Below are positions 45,021-58,740 of a DNA stretch of 64,000 bases, piece by piece (positions within the stretch are counted from its first letter, which is position 1; each line of letters starts with the position of its first letter). The stretch comes from Chromobotia macracanthus (Eukaryota > Chordata > Actinopteri > Cypriniformes > Botiidae). The stretch is taken from positions 6,737,001 to 6,801,000 of the forward strand of contig JAZGTH010000008.1 of the NCBI GenBank assembly GCA_036877525.1, written 5' to 3'. A program made the position numbers and the translations under genes. The notes beneath the pieces were generated by a model. It was not told the origin of the DNA, made no database searches, and saw nothing but the letters and a program-made list of their open reading frames with translations.

Positions 45021-48000
45021 CACTCCACTTGTTCCTAATTGACGCCAAATGCACAGACGATTTATTGGTTAATGATCCAAAACCCATTTGATTTTGATAA
45101 ATAGTACAATTTTCTAAACAAATAATTACAGAATGAGGTATTTGTTGGAAGTGTGCGATAAAAAGACAAAATTTGTTATGTTTTACTTACGTGTATACTT
45201 CGATATTTGTTAGAGATATTGTATCTATTGTTTATTAAAAATGAATTCTTAATGCAGTACCTCTGTGGTCCACCAGGGGGCTGTAGTCTCACAGGTTGCT
45301 GTAGAAGTTTGCAGCAGTAAGCCTCTGCTAAATATATGAAGTGGTCTACAATAAATGACTGAATAATGAAGTGATCTAGAATAGTACAAAATAAATCAAG
45401 TGACAGCTTTCATCTTATTGACCTACAGTTAAATAAAACTTCACCAGGGCTCAACAATAGGCTAAGTATAGTCTGAGAGAGTTTGACGCAACACTTGGGT
45501 TAAATTATATCAAACAAAACATTTAATATCCCATGCCAGTGTTTTCCAGCAAAAGTGTGATGTGTTTATGATTATAGCTGCCATAAGGAGATATTATATG
45601 TGCATAATATGTAGGTTTCTAGTGAAACAGTGTTTCCTGTTTATTTGACATTTATTTATTTAATAGGCACATACAAAGATACATTGCAAAAAATCTGTTT
45701 GTTTTTTTTGTTTATAGCATATATTTATTTGTTTGCAGTTAGGGAGTGACAATGTTGGGAGGCCTTCCTCAAAACCAATACCGTCATTGATGACAAAATC
45801 TATTTCAGATCAATGTTTCAGGGCACTGTGATACTGACTGGCCTTCTCTTCTAAGTTGTTATGAACCATAACATTGAAGGTCAGTGAAGTCCATTAACAT
45901 CTTCATCCAGGTCTGTCCACTGAAACACATTCAACACCAGTTGTGGATAGATTTCATTTACAAACACCTGGATCATATCAATCAACAATGCAAATTATAA
46001 AGGCACCTTTTAGGAACCAATGTTACCTGAAGGTACTGTGAGGGACTGTAGTTCTGTACAGTTTGTTGTTGCATTGTGATTGGTTGGATTATCATTATTT
46101 TGTATATGTATGCAGTCATACAATCAAGCCATTTTTTCATTTTTGTCTTAATTTCAAAGTGTCTCATGTTCTCTTTGGAGATTTATTGTGTAGTTGGTGG
46201 TTGATGTATGTTCCCTGTGACTGGGTGTTCTACTTATTGTTGCAATAACGTCATAAGAACCGCAGGTGGCTCTGTGTCAAAACCTTATTTTTATCCAAAC
46301 TAGTCCATGCCTGTGATTTGTATCGCTATGGCTCATCGTTCTCTGTGCTACTCAAATACACTTATCAAATGTCACAACTGGAATCAGATAAAACTAGGAT
46401 TAGGTATAAATGGAATATTAACTCTGCTTATGAATACCGGTTGTTTAAACGAGTCTGTCACAAAGAAACAGTTTACGGTATATTAATATATTAAATACCC
46501 CTTTTTTAAATATTATTGGAAAAAAATATTTGGCTAGACCAAGTTGTTATATTCTTCACCAAAGTATAATAATGGAATGTTGCATAAGTACCAGTAAGTC
46601 CAGTTTTCTGCAGACACGGCCATTTACAAACCATAGATACTGCAGTTAGTATGCATACTGCATACTTTGGTTTAACTTTGTAGTCAAGTCTACAGATGCA
46701 AAAGCCTTTTCCCCCGTTTGAGACTATAATGTGTTGTAATAGATTATTTTTGACACTGTTATGTAACACTATACCCCTTTAAACCTTTGTGCGTGCATTA
46801 CTAATTCATTTTCCTGATTTCTTTATTCAGGCTTGTATTGAGTCTTTTGAACAGTTATATCTTCAGAGACGTCCATACAGTAGAATATTTTCAACGTGCT
46901 CGACTGCGTATGACCGGGGAATGATGAATGCAGGTTCAATCCTAGTGCAGTGATATTGTTTCAGCCACAAAAAAAATCTTTAGCCCTTTAATTTTGCATG
47001 AGGTAGAATGTTACACTGTTGAAATTCTAAAGAACTCTTTAAGTAAATACATGTGCGCAAATGAAATCATACAGCATGGCCTAGCTGGAGAGTACTGAAG
47101 AGTTCAGTATGTTTAACTCTTACACTGTTTTTCCCTTATGTTTGCACATTTATAAAAAGGAATGTGTAATAAAACATTCAGTTATATGTTAAAATAATAT
47201 TACCATTTTTATATACCTATCATGGGGGTTTATTTACTTAATCCTGCATGCTAAGTTAGAAATAATTGATTGGCGACATATGGAAAAAGCAGGATTCTTA
47301 AAAAAAACATAATTGTAACGTCTTTAGGCAGGGAAGCAGCTGACCCAAAACCACCATGTTCAGGGCAAAACAATGTTGTACATTTCTGTGGTCTAAACGA
47401 AAATTGAACGGCATATTTTTTTACAAATATCGACAGTGATGTAAAATTTTGAGAAGCTCCACTGATAGCCGTTTAACAGAGAAATTGCGTTTTCTGAAGG
47501 AAGCCAGTCAGGTTCCTCCTCTGCTTTTATCTCGCCTGACCATGTACTATATCGCTTTCATTTCTCATCTTGTGATATATATTTGATTCATGCACAGCCT
47601 AAGCAAAAAGCAAGACTGGGGTCAAAAGGTAGCCAGGCCTTTACAGCTATTTGGCCAATAGTAGCCTACAATCGAAGTAAAATGAGCATCTGAATGGTTA
47701 CTTTAAGAAACCATCCAACACCTTTACTTTTTCTTTAAAATGGGGTCTTGCATGGAAGTTTAATTTCTCAGATAAGTCTCGCATAGATAATCATTTATAA
47801 TAAGTTTGTGATATAAACCCTTGTATATAGCAACAAATACACAATTCTGGTGGTTCTGCAGACAGAATAAATTACAGCATGTGAATTCATTAAATTCACA
47901 AGTATTCGCCCCCGTTTTATGAGAAGCTAGTATTTTTTTCTTGTTGCCAGTTGTTGCTGCCTTATGATTTGTGGCGTCTGGCATATCTACACCTAATTAC

Positions 48001-48419
48001 ACACACAGGCACACACAGCAAGAACATTGTCTTCTGATATGGTAAATTTAGAGGTGATTTGAACGTTCAGTCAATCATTTGTTATAATATGACCTTCAAA
48101 GGGCCCCTTAGGCTTTATCATTTCATAGACCACTTAATACTCTAATTGCACATCACATTTTCCTACTTACAAAAAGTCTATTTCAAAACTTGCCCATCTG
48201 GCAGAATTTGAATGGGAACAGATAAAGACAGCCCACAGAGATAAAGTTTGTTAAAACCTTAGGCATTCAGTCCAAAAGATAACAAGCGCATCTTGACGGA
48301 TTTATTTTTTATCTTGGCAAAATAAACTTTAAGGACAGAATAGAGGAGAATTCCTATAAAGGTTCTTCTCCAGTTAGAATTATGAACTGAGAATTATTCA
48401 TGACTTCAGCCCATAGAAA

Positions 48420-48625
48420 CTTGTAAAAAGAATGATGCTACAATTTGTCAGCGCGCTTGATCTGCAAGAGGGGAGGGGCGAGCCTGATCCTTTGCAGTGA
48501 TTCTAAATAATTTAACACGCTGTGGTTATGCTTCACGGCATTTATCTCTGCCTGACTGACAACCATCAGACTTGTCACTCGCTTAGGTTTCATTGCATTA
48601 AAGAGCTCTATCGATTATGCTTGTA
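48420..48625. promoter_or_regulatory. candidate conserved non-coding block
   Basis: Unique GC-balanced sequence (gcgcgcttgatctgcaag, ctaaataatttaacacgctg, ctatcgattatgcttgtag) without a coding signature. Confidence 0.25.
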
Positions 48626-49629
48626 GAGATGCAACTTCTCTGAATGGTGAAACAACAAATAAAAATATATAAGCTGCAGCAACTTGAGGTTTAATCATTT
48701 GCAGTGGCTCTAATGCTAAAAAGTGGCAATACATCTTATTGTTTTTATGGCACAGGAAAAGAGCGACATTAAAGGTAAAACAAAGTGTCTTTGCAAATAC
48801 AAAGCATTTGATGAGATGTTATCATCTTCCTATTGTTTCATTAAAAACTCAATAAAGAAAAGTTTGGTGCTTTTTATGTTGCTGTTTTTATGGTTGGTGA
48901 ATTAGCATAAATTTTTTCATACCATTTGCTAGCATTCATATCTAAGAAAGCCTTGGTTCAAATTAGCATAAAATGCATTGGTTCTGCTCAAAGGGGTTAA
49001 AATTGTACACCGAGTTGCCAAGGAAACCAGTAAATGTTTTTAAATGAAGAAATATAAAACACTGTGCAGAATAAGACGTATTAGGAGGAAACTGAGTTAA
49101 AAGTCAGCAGTATCATTTTTGCTTCCCAGACTCATTTAATCCAATATAGGAATTTGGTCGCTCAAAGCACAGTGTTGACACATTTGAAATAGCCACTGAA
49201 CACACGTTATCACAGATGTGCAGTCTAATAATCTCTGTCTAACTTTTGATCTAGCTCAGATGACATTTCATTGGTGAAGAGTAAAATATCACAGGTTTTT
49301 CTGATAGACAAGAGCCAACATCTTACAGAGGGCAGGTATTCAAGAATCCAAAGACTTAAACTAAAACCAGGGTTGGAGGCTGACCCTTTCGTATGAGTCC
49401 CATAACATGCTGTCTTATCCTGGATCTGGATCTTGGCTTATGGTCTCAGACAAGACTGAAGTCTATTTTCAGCTTAATAAAAGTGATAATTACCTCAATA
49501 TCTAGTCTGTGTTCAGAGAATTTTATACTTTTGAAAAACTGCCTCAGCAAGCAACATGAATGCAGTTATAAATGCAGCACTTCCTGCATTTAGGTCATTA
49601 AAACAGAGAAACTTTACTTGTTAGTCTTG

Positions 49630-49845
49630 ATATGGATGTTTGTAGGTCTAGTCTGGGTTTTACGGGGTCTGCTATAGATCTTAGTTAGGGCCTAATATTG
49701 GTCTAGGGTCTAGATGTTACTGGTCCTAATCTGGATTTTACAGGTCTGGTATAGATCTTGATGAGTGTATTATAGGGTCTAGTATTGTCTGTTTCTGGAT
49801 GTTAGTGGGTCTAGTCTGGGTTTTACAGGTTCTGGATTGTGGATT
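49630..49845. repeat. degenerate ~80-bp tandem repeat, about 2.5 copies
   Basis: ctgggttttac, ctggattttac and ctgggttttac start near 49653, 49731 and 49815. They are interleaved with tatagatctt and gggtctag(t/a) motifs. Confidence 0.65.
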
Positions 49846-52545
49846 GATGTCCATCTTTGACTAGCATGAATACTAAAGTAGCGTTCTGATAAACAGCATT
49901 TAATTTTCCTCTGTGTGAGCAAACAATAAATGTCCATTGGTATTCTGTAAGTCCTCATTGATGATCAGATATCTTCCTTGTCATTTATTAGGGGTTTTCA
50001 GCTGGACAAGAGGACTACAGGAGATATGAGTACCCCACTGAAGTGATGGCACATGATAAATAGTACTGTTTTGAACTAGTCTAAGAACTTAAGCTTACTA
50101 TTGTTCATCTCTTAGAGATGGATCTCACAACGAGAGTCAGGGGAACAGCATGAACAGATATATACATAAAACTGCTAGTGTGGCATCACTTCCACATATC
50201 AGTATGGAAGACCTACTGAGCAGGTAGCTTTTTTACTTGTGTACTCTATTTTACCATTTATTTTCTTTCAAGTAAAGACAAACATGTGGAACACAGTAAT
50301 GGTTTATTAAACTACATACTGCTAGCAAAATGTTACTGTTACACTGAATGTAGGCATTACATTCAGTCTTACAGTATTATTTTGTGATATTGCCTTTATA
50401 CAACAGCTCTGTAAAATGGAACTTAAGTAACATACAACTGAAACAAAATGTGTCTGGCAGCAACAATAGTTTAAAAAGAAGTCAAAGCATCAAGTTTTTT
50501 TGTCGCCATGAAATGCACAGATTGGGACAGAATATTTCAATAAAGTGGAACAGCGCAATTTCTGTTAAAATGTTGTAATCGCTCCAGCTCCATTCCGGGT
50601 TTGCCAACTAACTATGTATAATGCAAATTTTGTAATATCAAATTCTGAAGCTGTCTGATTTACTCAATTAGATGTCTTTGATTTTCCACAATATGTGGGC
50701 CAAACATTTTGTGTTCAGACAGCTCTCAAGTTTATGCATATTGGTAACATATGATGTAATATTTAAGCATAACCAGAAAAGATATGCTCTACTCGGAGTG
50801 CGCTAAAAATGTTTAGCAGGCTTCAATAGTTTGTTTGAATGCACCCCAGAAGAGGTCGGTTTTGGCTGGTGCGGGCTGCTTTGCTGTTGGAAGATCTCTC
50901 CTGGGTAAGTGTGCTGTACCGTAATCTTGCTCTGATGGCAGAGAAATGCTGTCTTTGAACAAAGAGCTTCTGCAGCCGGAGAAAAACCTCCCTTATGGTT
51001 GAGATGTGATTAAAGTTTCTCTCTCAGATCTTTGTGTGTCTGTGGAGGGGAAATGCGTTTGCTCAAAGCGAGAACTAGGGAGTCTCTTGGATATGATGGG
51101 TGGGTGAGTGGGGGGCTAATAGTGAAAAGAATAGACTGAATGCCGAAAATTCCTATCGGGCTTGTGACAGCTACTGTAACTGACTGTAACCAAAACAATT
51201 TATTGTTCAGTGTATTTTTGTGGTCACATTTATGTAAATAGTGAAATTTACTTAAGTTACAATTTGAGAAGCAAGGCTGAGACTCAAAAAACAGTTCTTA
51301 CTTGGTTCCAGTTCCACCATAAAGACTCCAGAGGCAGGAGAACATTAAAATAGCATTTATTTAACAAGTAATCAGCATACAGTAGCAAATACATAATATA
51401 ATAAACCTCTTTGGCGTAGGCCACATTCATAGTTCGAATCTGAGGTTGCAGATTTTAGCAGTTCCTGTCTGATGAAGAAGGCAGGGGTGGAGTCTACCCT
51501 GGACAGGGTGGAATGGACAGGGACCGACCTGGTGGTGATGGGGAGGATGGGGGTGAATGCCAGCATCAGTATCTGTGAATGCAACGATGAGTTAGTACAG
51601 CTCTTAAATACACCAAATGTTGAGTGGTGATTGGCTAGATCTATTTGTAATTAATGATGTAGTATTCTCTTTTTGGTGGAACTTTTTCCAAAAAGTACTA
51701 TTCTGTTTAACGCGTAACACGTAAACAAGTGTTTACATTCGTTTGATGCTGACAAAACATTGTAATGAAAAATACTCAAATGTGTTTTCTGAACTGCTGT
51801 TTAGCAACAGGTCAGCACCACAACAGAACGTACTGCTAGTTAAGTTGTGCGGTAACGCTGAATAAAACAGACTGTTGCATGACCTTTGCTCTTTGTTGTG
51901 TATTAGCTCTAACAACGATACTGAAATAATCGTTAATGGAATCATTAAGGATCTGGATTCGTTAAGTGTAACCGGCACCAGAAATGTTAAATTTCTTACA
52001 AATGTCATCCCTTGTGAGATGAATTCAGCTAATAATGATGAAAGATAAAAATGAATCTTTCAATTGCTGCATATATAGCACGTATTTGGGCACAAATACA
52101 CTCAAAACACTTTTCTCTCTCTTGGCTCTCTCTCAAGACTGGTCTGGCTGTGGTTTGATGAGGTGTAATGGAACTCATTCTCAGTAAATAGAGATTCTCT
52201 CAGTTGGAGGCCAATAGTTGGCTACATCTCCTTTGCTATTTTCTTCTCGCTTCAGACATATGCTGTAAGCTTGGGTGCTGATGTAGATATTTGCCATCTC
52301 ACCCTTGAATTTGAAATTCATTTTATCTTGCTTGCATTTTTCTATTGCTGAAGATTTTCATGTGAAATATTGGGATGATCAAAATAAGCAAATATGTCTG
52401 CCTATATCCCTGTACTGTTGTGTAGAAGTGTATTGGTAGCATTATAAGAGTCTAAGTTAAAATGTGTATTTCCTGACATATTTCCTGACATTAGTGGCAC
52501 TAACTGGAATCAAAGAAAAATAGTGTCTAAACAGGTTTTCCAAAC

Positions 52546-52564
52546 ACCCCCCCCCCCACCCCCA
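52546..52564. repeat. C-rich homopolymer run
   Basis: An almost pure C run (acacccccccccccaccccc), prone to sequencing error. Confidence 0.85.
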
Positions 52565-55194
52565 AGGCAACCTACAAATTGGACATTAAATTAGAAACAG
52601 AAAATATGAAACTAAGCCCAAACACTTTGCATTGACTTACACTTACACTAAGTCTTGATCTGGCACATCCTTATTCATATATTGGCCCCAAAGCTCTGCT
52701 CACAGTTTCATTGTTTATGCATGCACGTGTGTGTGTGTGTGTGTTTCACAATGTGATTCACATTTGCTGACATTTGAAGGGTGTCCCACTGTGGAGCTGA
52801 TCTGGCTTGACCATGGGAAGTACTCAAAGCTAATTACCTTTACCTGTTGGAATAAAATCTAGAATGAAAGTGTCCTGTTTCATGTACAGCTAGTTGTTAA
52901 ATTAGTTGAGAGAATTAATGGCAAGCAGTTGTGCTAACAGTTGTTGTGGTGTTAATTTAATGCACCAAGCGCCTTATTCTATGTTGATCCACTATTATAA
53001 AACAAATGAAACTATTAACTAAAGCAATGCAAATGTACCACAGCAATTGGATTTCTGGAATTCAATGAACCCATGTAATATAAAGTGTACAGCTTATATG
53101 AACGTCTATTTCGTGACCCTATTTTCGTGAGCTTTTAAAACCAGTGTCTGCATGTACAGTCGGTTGTGAACGGAATTGCGCACTAAAAAAACTTTCAGTG
53201 TACTCTTAATCATGGCTGTATTGTTACATAAAAAGAAGCCTGGGGTGTAATAAGCATGCTATGTATAATTACTGTAAATGCCAGACTTGCTTAAAATGGT
53301 TATATAACACAAAAGGTTAGGGCAAGCTGTTCAGAACTGTATTTGTCACGCAGCAGGTAACAGTTCTGCGTTTCAGACATTAACAGACTTTAAGAGCCTC
53401 AATCTTGACGTTAGGAGACATTTTTAGTTTAGAAAGACATATCTTTTTATCATTGCTCATGCTACTTCTTCCCAGTTACAACCAGCATTTACTTTAATGG
53501 CATTATGAGGTCATAACAACACCAACCCTCATTTGAAAAGCCCACGAGTTCCCCATCAAAAACACTTGGTGACAGAGGAGATGCCTACCTCTAATCATTG
53601 TTGCTTTGGCCCTCCTATTTCTGGCCCGCGTCCATTCTCACAACAGGAACATGTGGCCAGAAGGAGGGATGTGGAAATAGAATACACAGCATGTGATGGC
53701 GCGCACCTGACGCTTATTGTACCTTGTCACTGCTGCTATAAAACCAGCATCGGCTGCGTCCAAAACCCAAGGCAGCTGCCTTCCTGCCTCGCAGCCAAGT
53801 CAGTCAATGATTTCACAGGCAGCATTTCTGTATAAAGGACTTTTAGGAAACTAAGCAGCATATGGCATAACCAGGCCTACAAAAAAGTCACAGCTATTGT
53901 ATTATTTGTTTAGAATGACCTTCACAGTGTACATAATGGGGTGTCCTCAAGTATAAGTTGATGTAGGTGGACCACCTATTAGTTGTTGAGTTTGTCTTTG
54001 TTCTAATGGTCTGACATGTTAGCCACTTTAAAGTGGACTCTTCCTTGACTCCCAGCATGCTGACGCCATGTTTTGTTCACACCATCTGGAGTTTCACAGC
54101 CCCAGCCTTCACACGTTATCTTCTCCACCTCCTGTTATTATTTGAGGGGGGAGAGTTTGAAAAAAAAACACTTTGGGAAGCGTCACTAATCTTTTTCTGT
54201 CTTCATCCCCTGCCTCAGTATATCCTCTGATCTATGCTTCTTTACACCTGCAGGCATCACCATATGGAAGCTCCACTTATTTTCCTTATGTAGCATGTAA
54301 CCTGCCAGTGCCGAATTGCCATTGGAACTGCTGAGGGCACTAAAGAGAGCCTACCCATAATGAAACACTCTTCCAGCGAAGCCTGGAAACATACTGTAAG
54401 GCTATATTCTAAGGAAATCAAACCCACAGGGCTAGGGCTTTCGGCCCGAGTCCGTTTGATGTCAAAGTCTGGTTTGTTTGGTTGTTTTGAACTCTGGTTC
54501 GCACCAGTGGAATGCATGAAAAAGTCTCAGTGAATAAAAAAGGTGGTGTGGGGAACACAGATATTGTGCAAGCTGCTAGTGTACTGCTATAAATGATGTA
54601 TAATTTGCTTTGTAATTTATAATTTTTTTGTAATGTATAATTTATCTTTGTATTTTACTGGTGCCACTTATTGTAGTAGAATAGATTTCTCATAACTGCT
54701 AGTCTCCAAATAAATGATCTGTGCAGCTTGCCTGCCTTGCACTTGCACAAAAACACTAGTACTGTTTTGTGCAGAAGTGTTCTGTGAAAAGTTATGGTGG
54801 TAAACACAAAGGGACAAATTGACGTCCTCTCTTCCTGTCGTTACCTAGCAACAGTGGTAAACAGCTTCCGCTGGAGCTCACAGCGGTACTTGCAGTGACA
54901 CAAACATACTGCGGTTCTAACCTAAAGTATAATATGAAAGGAGACCTGCATGGTGGAAAATTATGGGAAGGATCTTATCATTAAACTCAGATTCAAACTA
55001 AGTAAGAACACCAAGCCTATGATTCAGACTTGTGATTCCAAATCTCTGATTAATAGATGCAGAGGAGTGTTGGTAACTACAGTTATTTTATTTCCAATGA
55101 GCCTGTAATCTCAGGGTCAAGATGGAACTCATCTGGTCTGCTTACCCCCACTGCACAGGGCTAGGTGATTAATCGCTTTGTGACACTTTTTATA

Positions 55195-55450
55195 TAGTGG
55201 TGGCACTGACATTTTTTTTAATTGTGCAGTTTGCATCTCCGCTTAGCCTCATTAACACCGGTATTGTCAGCAGTGCATTCTTTTGCTGGCGAGTCCTCCC
55301 AGGACCGGTGAAAATAAATCAGAGCAACTGCCCGGAGTGCTTGTTAGTGATACACTTCTTTAATCAGATAAAGCAACTTTGCCCAATTTACCGGCTGCTT
55401 AAGCACTGGATAAAGTGAGGAGTGAGGGCTGGAGGCCCGTGGGCAGAGAG
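55195..55450. promoter_or_regulatory. candidate conserved non-coding block
   Basis: A unique stretch with tttaattgtgcagtttgc, tttaatcagataaagcaac and tgcttaagcactgg, GC-balanced against AT-rich flanks. Enhancer-like by composition only. Confidence 0.35.
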
Positions 55451-55768
55451 AAGGAGAGACGCTTACTGTATCTGTAAATATGGTAGGGTTGACTCAGTCT
55501 CTGACAGATAGGGCTCAGCGGGTGAGGTAGTACGGGAGGAGAAGGAAAGAAAAATCTGTGATTGCTTTGTTCTGAGCAAACAATTTTTATTGTGGAAAAT
55601 AGTCTGATGGTCAGGCAGAACACTGAAAAATGGGTTTTAAGTAAAGTAATGCTTTTTTGGCAGAGAACACATTTTGGAATTATACTATACTTGTCTAAAA
55701 ATATCATCCATGTTGAAGAAGGATAGATTGTACATTTTTGGGGCATCTTTATGCTGCTGAAATACTGC

Positions 55769-55789
55769 TTTCTCTCTCTCTCTCTCTCA

Positions 55790-55834
<45 letters not shown>
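55769..55834. repeat. (TC)n microsatellite
   Basis: A nearly pure TC run with a few interruptions. Confidence 0.95.
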
Positions 55835-56110
55835 GAAAACGCTGTACCATACAGACTGATGGCTGCTGCAGTCTTGTAACCCGGACGTCCAGTCTAAAGT
55901 ATCTTGCAAATATAACTCGTGATAGATCTGAGTTGCCATTGTCTACTTGGCCAATCAATCTTTCCTACATTTTCCGAAGAACTTAACCGATTGATTTTGC
56001 CCCACCAACAAGCAGTTCTATGAGGTCCAAATGGAAGGCCACTCCACACGACTATTTGCAGGTTGTACTGAATCTCAGTCTATTGATCGGCCTGCTGTTG
56101 CTTCGCAGAG

Positions 56111-56159
56111 CATCCAGAGACTGCTGACTAAGCAACGATTGTGCTGCAGTCTCTGGATG
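56111..56159. repeat. perfect 14-bp inverted repeat (hairpin)
   Basis: CATCCAGAGACTGC and GCAGTCTCTGGATG pair perfectly around a 21-nt loop. It may be a transposon remnant or a structured transcript. Confidence 0.85.
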
Positions 56160-56300
56160 ACAAGACAAGTGCAGGAACGGGTTGGTGTATAATGGAGAAA
56201 AATGTGAAATCTAAAGATTCCCTTAAATCAGATAACCATTTAACAGCCATGATTAGCATTTAATTTATTTACTTTGCCAAAATACAGATTTGAAAATAAG

Positions 56301-56309
56301 TGTGTGTGT

Positions 56310-56380
<71 letters not shown>

Positions 56381-56430
56381 GAGTGCACGTGGGGTGTATG
56401 TGTGTGTTTTGAGTGTACGTGGTGGTTGTG
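56301..56430. repeat. (TG)n microsatellite with short flanking duplication
   Basis: A pure TG run to about 56377. Then gttttgagtgcacgtggggtg and gttttgagtgtacgtggtgg are duplicated copies. Confidence 0.95.
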
Positions 56431-57129
56431 TGTGTTTATTTGTGAAAAAAATGACTGAAATTCCCTTTCTAATTAAAAGCCTAATTACGTTCTTGAGAGC
56501 AGTTCTCTAAAAAAAGGAATTTAGAGAAGTGTCTTGGTTAATATGAGATTAATGACAATAATTTATTGGGATGGAGACATTAACTGGTGTAAGAGGATTT
56601 TATAAATGAACAATAATTGGCTGATCAGCATCTATCAAATGTGTATACTCCTGCAGTTAAAAAACTGTGATCAGGTTACCTTGGAATTACGTGTGAAATT
56701 ACATATTAAATGTAAGATGCTTTAAAAAAGTAAATTAGAGTACTATATAAATGGATAAAGAAAGAGCAGTTGCTAAGTTGTATTGTGCATTTTTAATTTT
56801 AGCTTTTTTCTCTGAGGCCCTTTAATAATGTTAGTAAAGTTTTTGTGCCAGAAACAGTCATAATTTAGTTTTTATGTGACCATTCTCCACCCTCTCTCTG
56901 ACCCTTAGAAATAAATGGACCATTTTTATTTGCTGTTTTGCCTTTATACAGATAAGATTTATACGGTATGTAAACCAAGATGGTCTGTAACTGGAGAGAG
57001 CTATCCATTAGCATTCCCATTCATCTTAATGGCAGTTGTTCGGGTAGTGCAGAACCCCCCGGAAGCCTGCAATTCAAGTTCCGCTATCTTTGCTCATGGT
57101 TGCTTAGTTCTCCTATCTAACAATTTTAG

Positions 57130-57365
57130 CTCGTAAGAATGTTTCCCTAATGTTTCCATTAAGTAACAAAAATGTTAAAAATGTTACTTTGAATGTTCTA
57201 GGAATGTTTAAAAACTTTTTATTAATGCTACAGCTTGGTTAATTCTGTAACGTTTTTAAAACAAACAACTTAACAGTATTTTTATATAATACATTATGTT
57301 AAAAAATGTTCTACTTAAGTTAGCCAACATTCTAAAAAGTTCCCTGTTAGCTGGGCTGCAGCCAG
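57130..57365. mobile_element. decayed fish repeat rich in AATGTT motifs
   Basis: Many AATGTT and AACATT half-sites, the palindrome-like aatgttctaggaatgtt, and the end ccctgttagctggg, which I recognise as typical of a dispersed fish element. Family unknown. Confidence 0.4.
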
Positions 57366-58479
57366 ATATTTTGAGCACATTACTTGAGCTACAAATGTCA
57401 TGTGACTAACAAGAGCAGGAAAATGACATCATGACAGTGCTGATATAATATCTGCAATTTATATGTTGCTTGCACAAATGTTTATTTTGTCAGAATACAC
57501 ACTTTGTTTAGTAGCTGTCAAGGAAAAAAAGATGTTTTTTCCAGAAAGATGGTGTAGTTCCCACATCAGCCAGCAGGGGCTAACTGAGCAAGGGGCTGAC
57601 CCCTTGACGTAAATGCTGGCTTTCTATGTGCACAAATAACATATGCAGAAAATGTGGGTGGTCACATGCATGCGTTCAAATGCATCTGTCGTCTTAACAT
57701 TAGTACGTTGTGGAAATGTGGAATAGACCATTCTTGCAGGTTAGTGGTGAGAAATGATCTTTCTCACTGCATAGGAAGCTTTGAGCTTTGAAAGTTACAG
57801 TATTTTTTCATAGTGCAAGTTTATGTACAAAGATGAAGAAAGCTTTTATTCCTCATGATATGTCCCCTTTAATTTGTCTTACCAAAATTGTGGGCAGTTG
57901 TGAGGGCTGGTGGAAGGCTTCCAGGATCTCTGCTGGAGCTTAGCAGATAGTGCACCCGCTCCGACACGCTGCACTGTGGGTTTCATGTATAGCTCAGGTT
58001 CCTGAAATATGTCAGTTCAAATATGGCAGATATTCTGAAGTAGATTTTTTTCATAAATGCAGAATCCTTCGAGAACACATCATGACCCTACATTTTTGTA
58101 TTTCCTCTTGGCTGGCTCAAGTGTTTGCTCCACAGGCGATTATACTGCATTTAGGGCATGATACACTGTTGCAAATTTTAAACCCACACAGCGAGTGGTT
58201 GCGCTCACCTAAAGATTTATGTGAAAATAGGACATCCTTAGTTTAACCTTGATGTACAATCTATACAGATGGTCCTGGTGATCGATCAGTTTGAAACAGC
58301 ACTGCGAGTACAATACAAAACCTGTGAGATAAACTCCAATAATAAAAAATGAAAGTAAAATTAAATAAAATATTTGAGCAAGGTAGGCGGATAAAATGGA
58401 ACCTCTAAAAAATGCTAAATGTGTTCCGTGTCAACGGATACATCTTTGCTGTACTGGAATCTGAATACGGCCTCAACTG

Positions 58480-58740
58480 CTCACTTACCCTCTGGCAATA
58501 AGCAATTTGCAACTTTTGCAGTTTTCAAGTGCTTTAAAGCAATTAAAGCAAAAATGTGTGACGAGTTTTGTGTACGTCTTGAACATTAGGCACAAGTTTA
58601 ATAGACCTGAGGCTCTTTACAGCCTGGCCGATATTCTGTCTTATTTGAGATTAAATTAGAGAATGTCAGAAATAATCAATGTTCCCATGTAAAATAATCC
58701 TGTTGCTATTGATTGCTTTGCTCCAGAAAGACCAAGTATG
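58480..58740. promoter_or_regulatory. candidate conserved non-coding block
   Basis: A unique stretch with ctttaaagcaattaaagc, gagattaaattagagaatg and aaataatcaatg, containing several ATTA cores. Enhancer-like by composition only. Confidence 0.35.

Larger units (their letters stand above)
44246..50580. other. gene-free interval
   Basis: No gene recognised. It holds a GC-richer, CCAAT-bearing patch at 44.75-45.02 kb, a unique enhancer-like block at 48.42-48.62 kb, a degenerate tandem repeat at 49.63-49.84 kb, and otherwise AT-rich DNA. Short open frames have no family features. Confidence 0.6.

Noticed and set aside
46890..46955. tRNA-like B box (ggttcaatcctag)
   Set aside because: No matching A box at the right distance and no cloverleaf. 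At most a tiny SINE relic.
53740..53850. Possible transposon end (tgcgtccaaaacccaaggca)
   Set aside because: Too short and decayed to assign; no inverted partner seen.
55738..55986. Ser/Leu repeat frame, and the Arg/Glu repeat frame opposite
   Set aside because: Translations of the (TC)n microsatellite.
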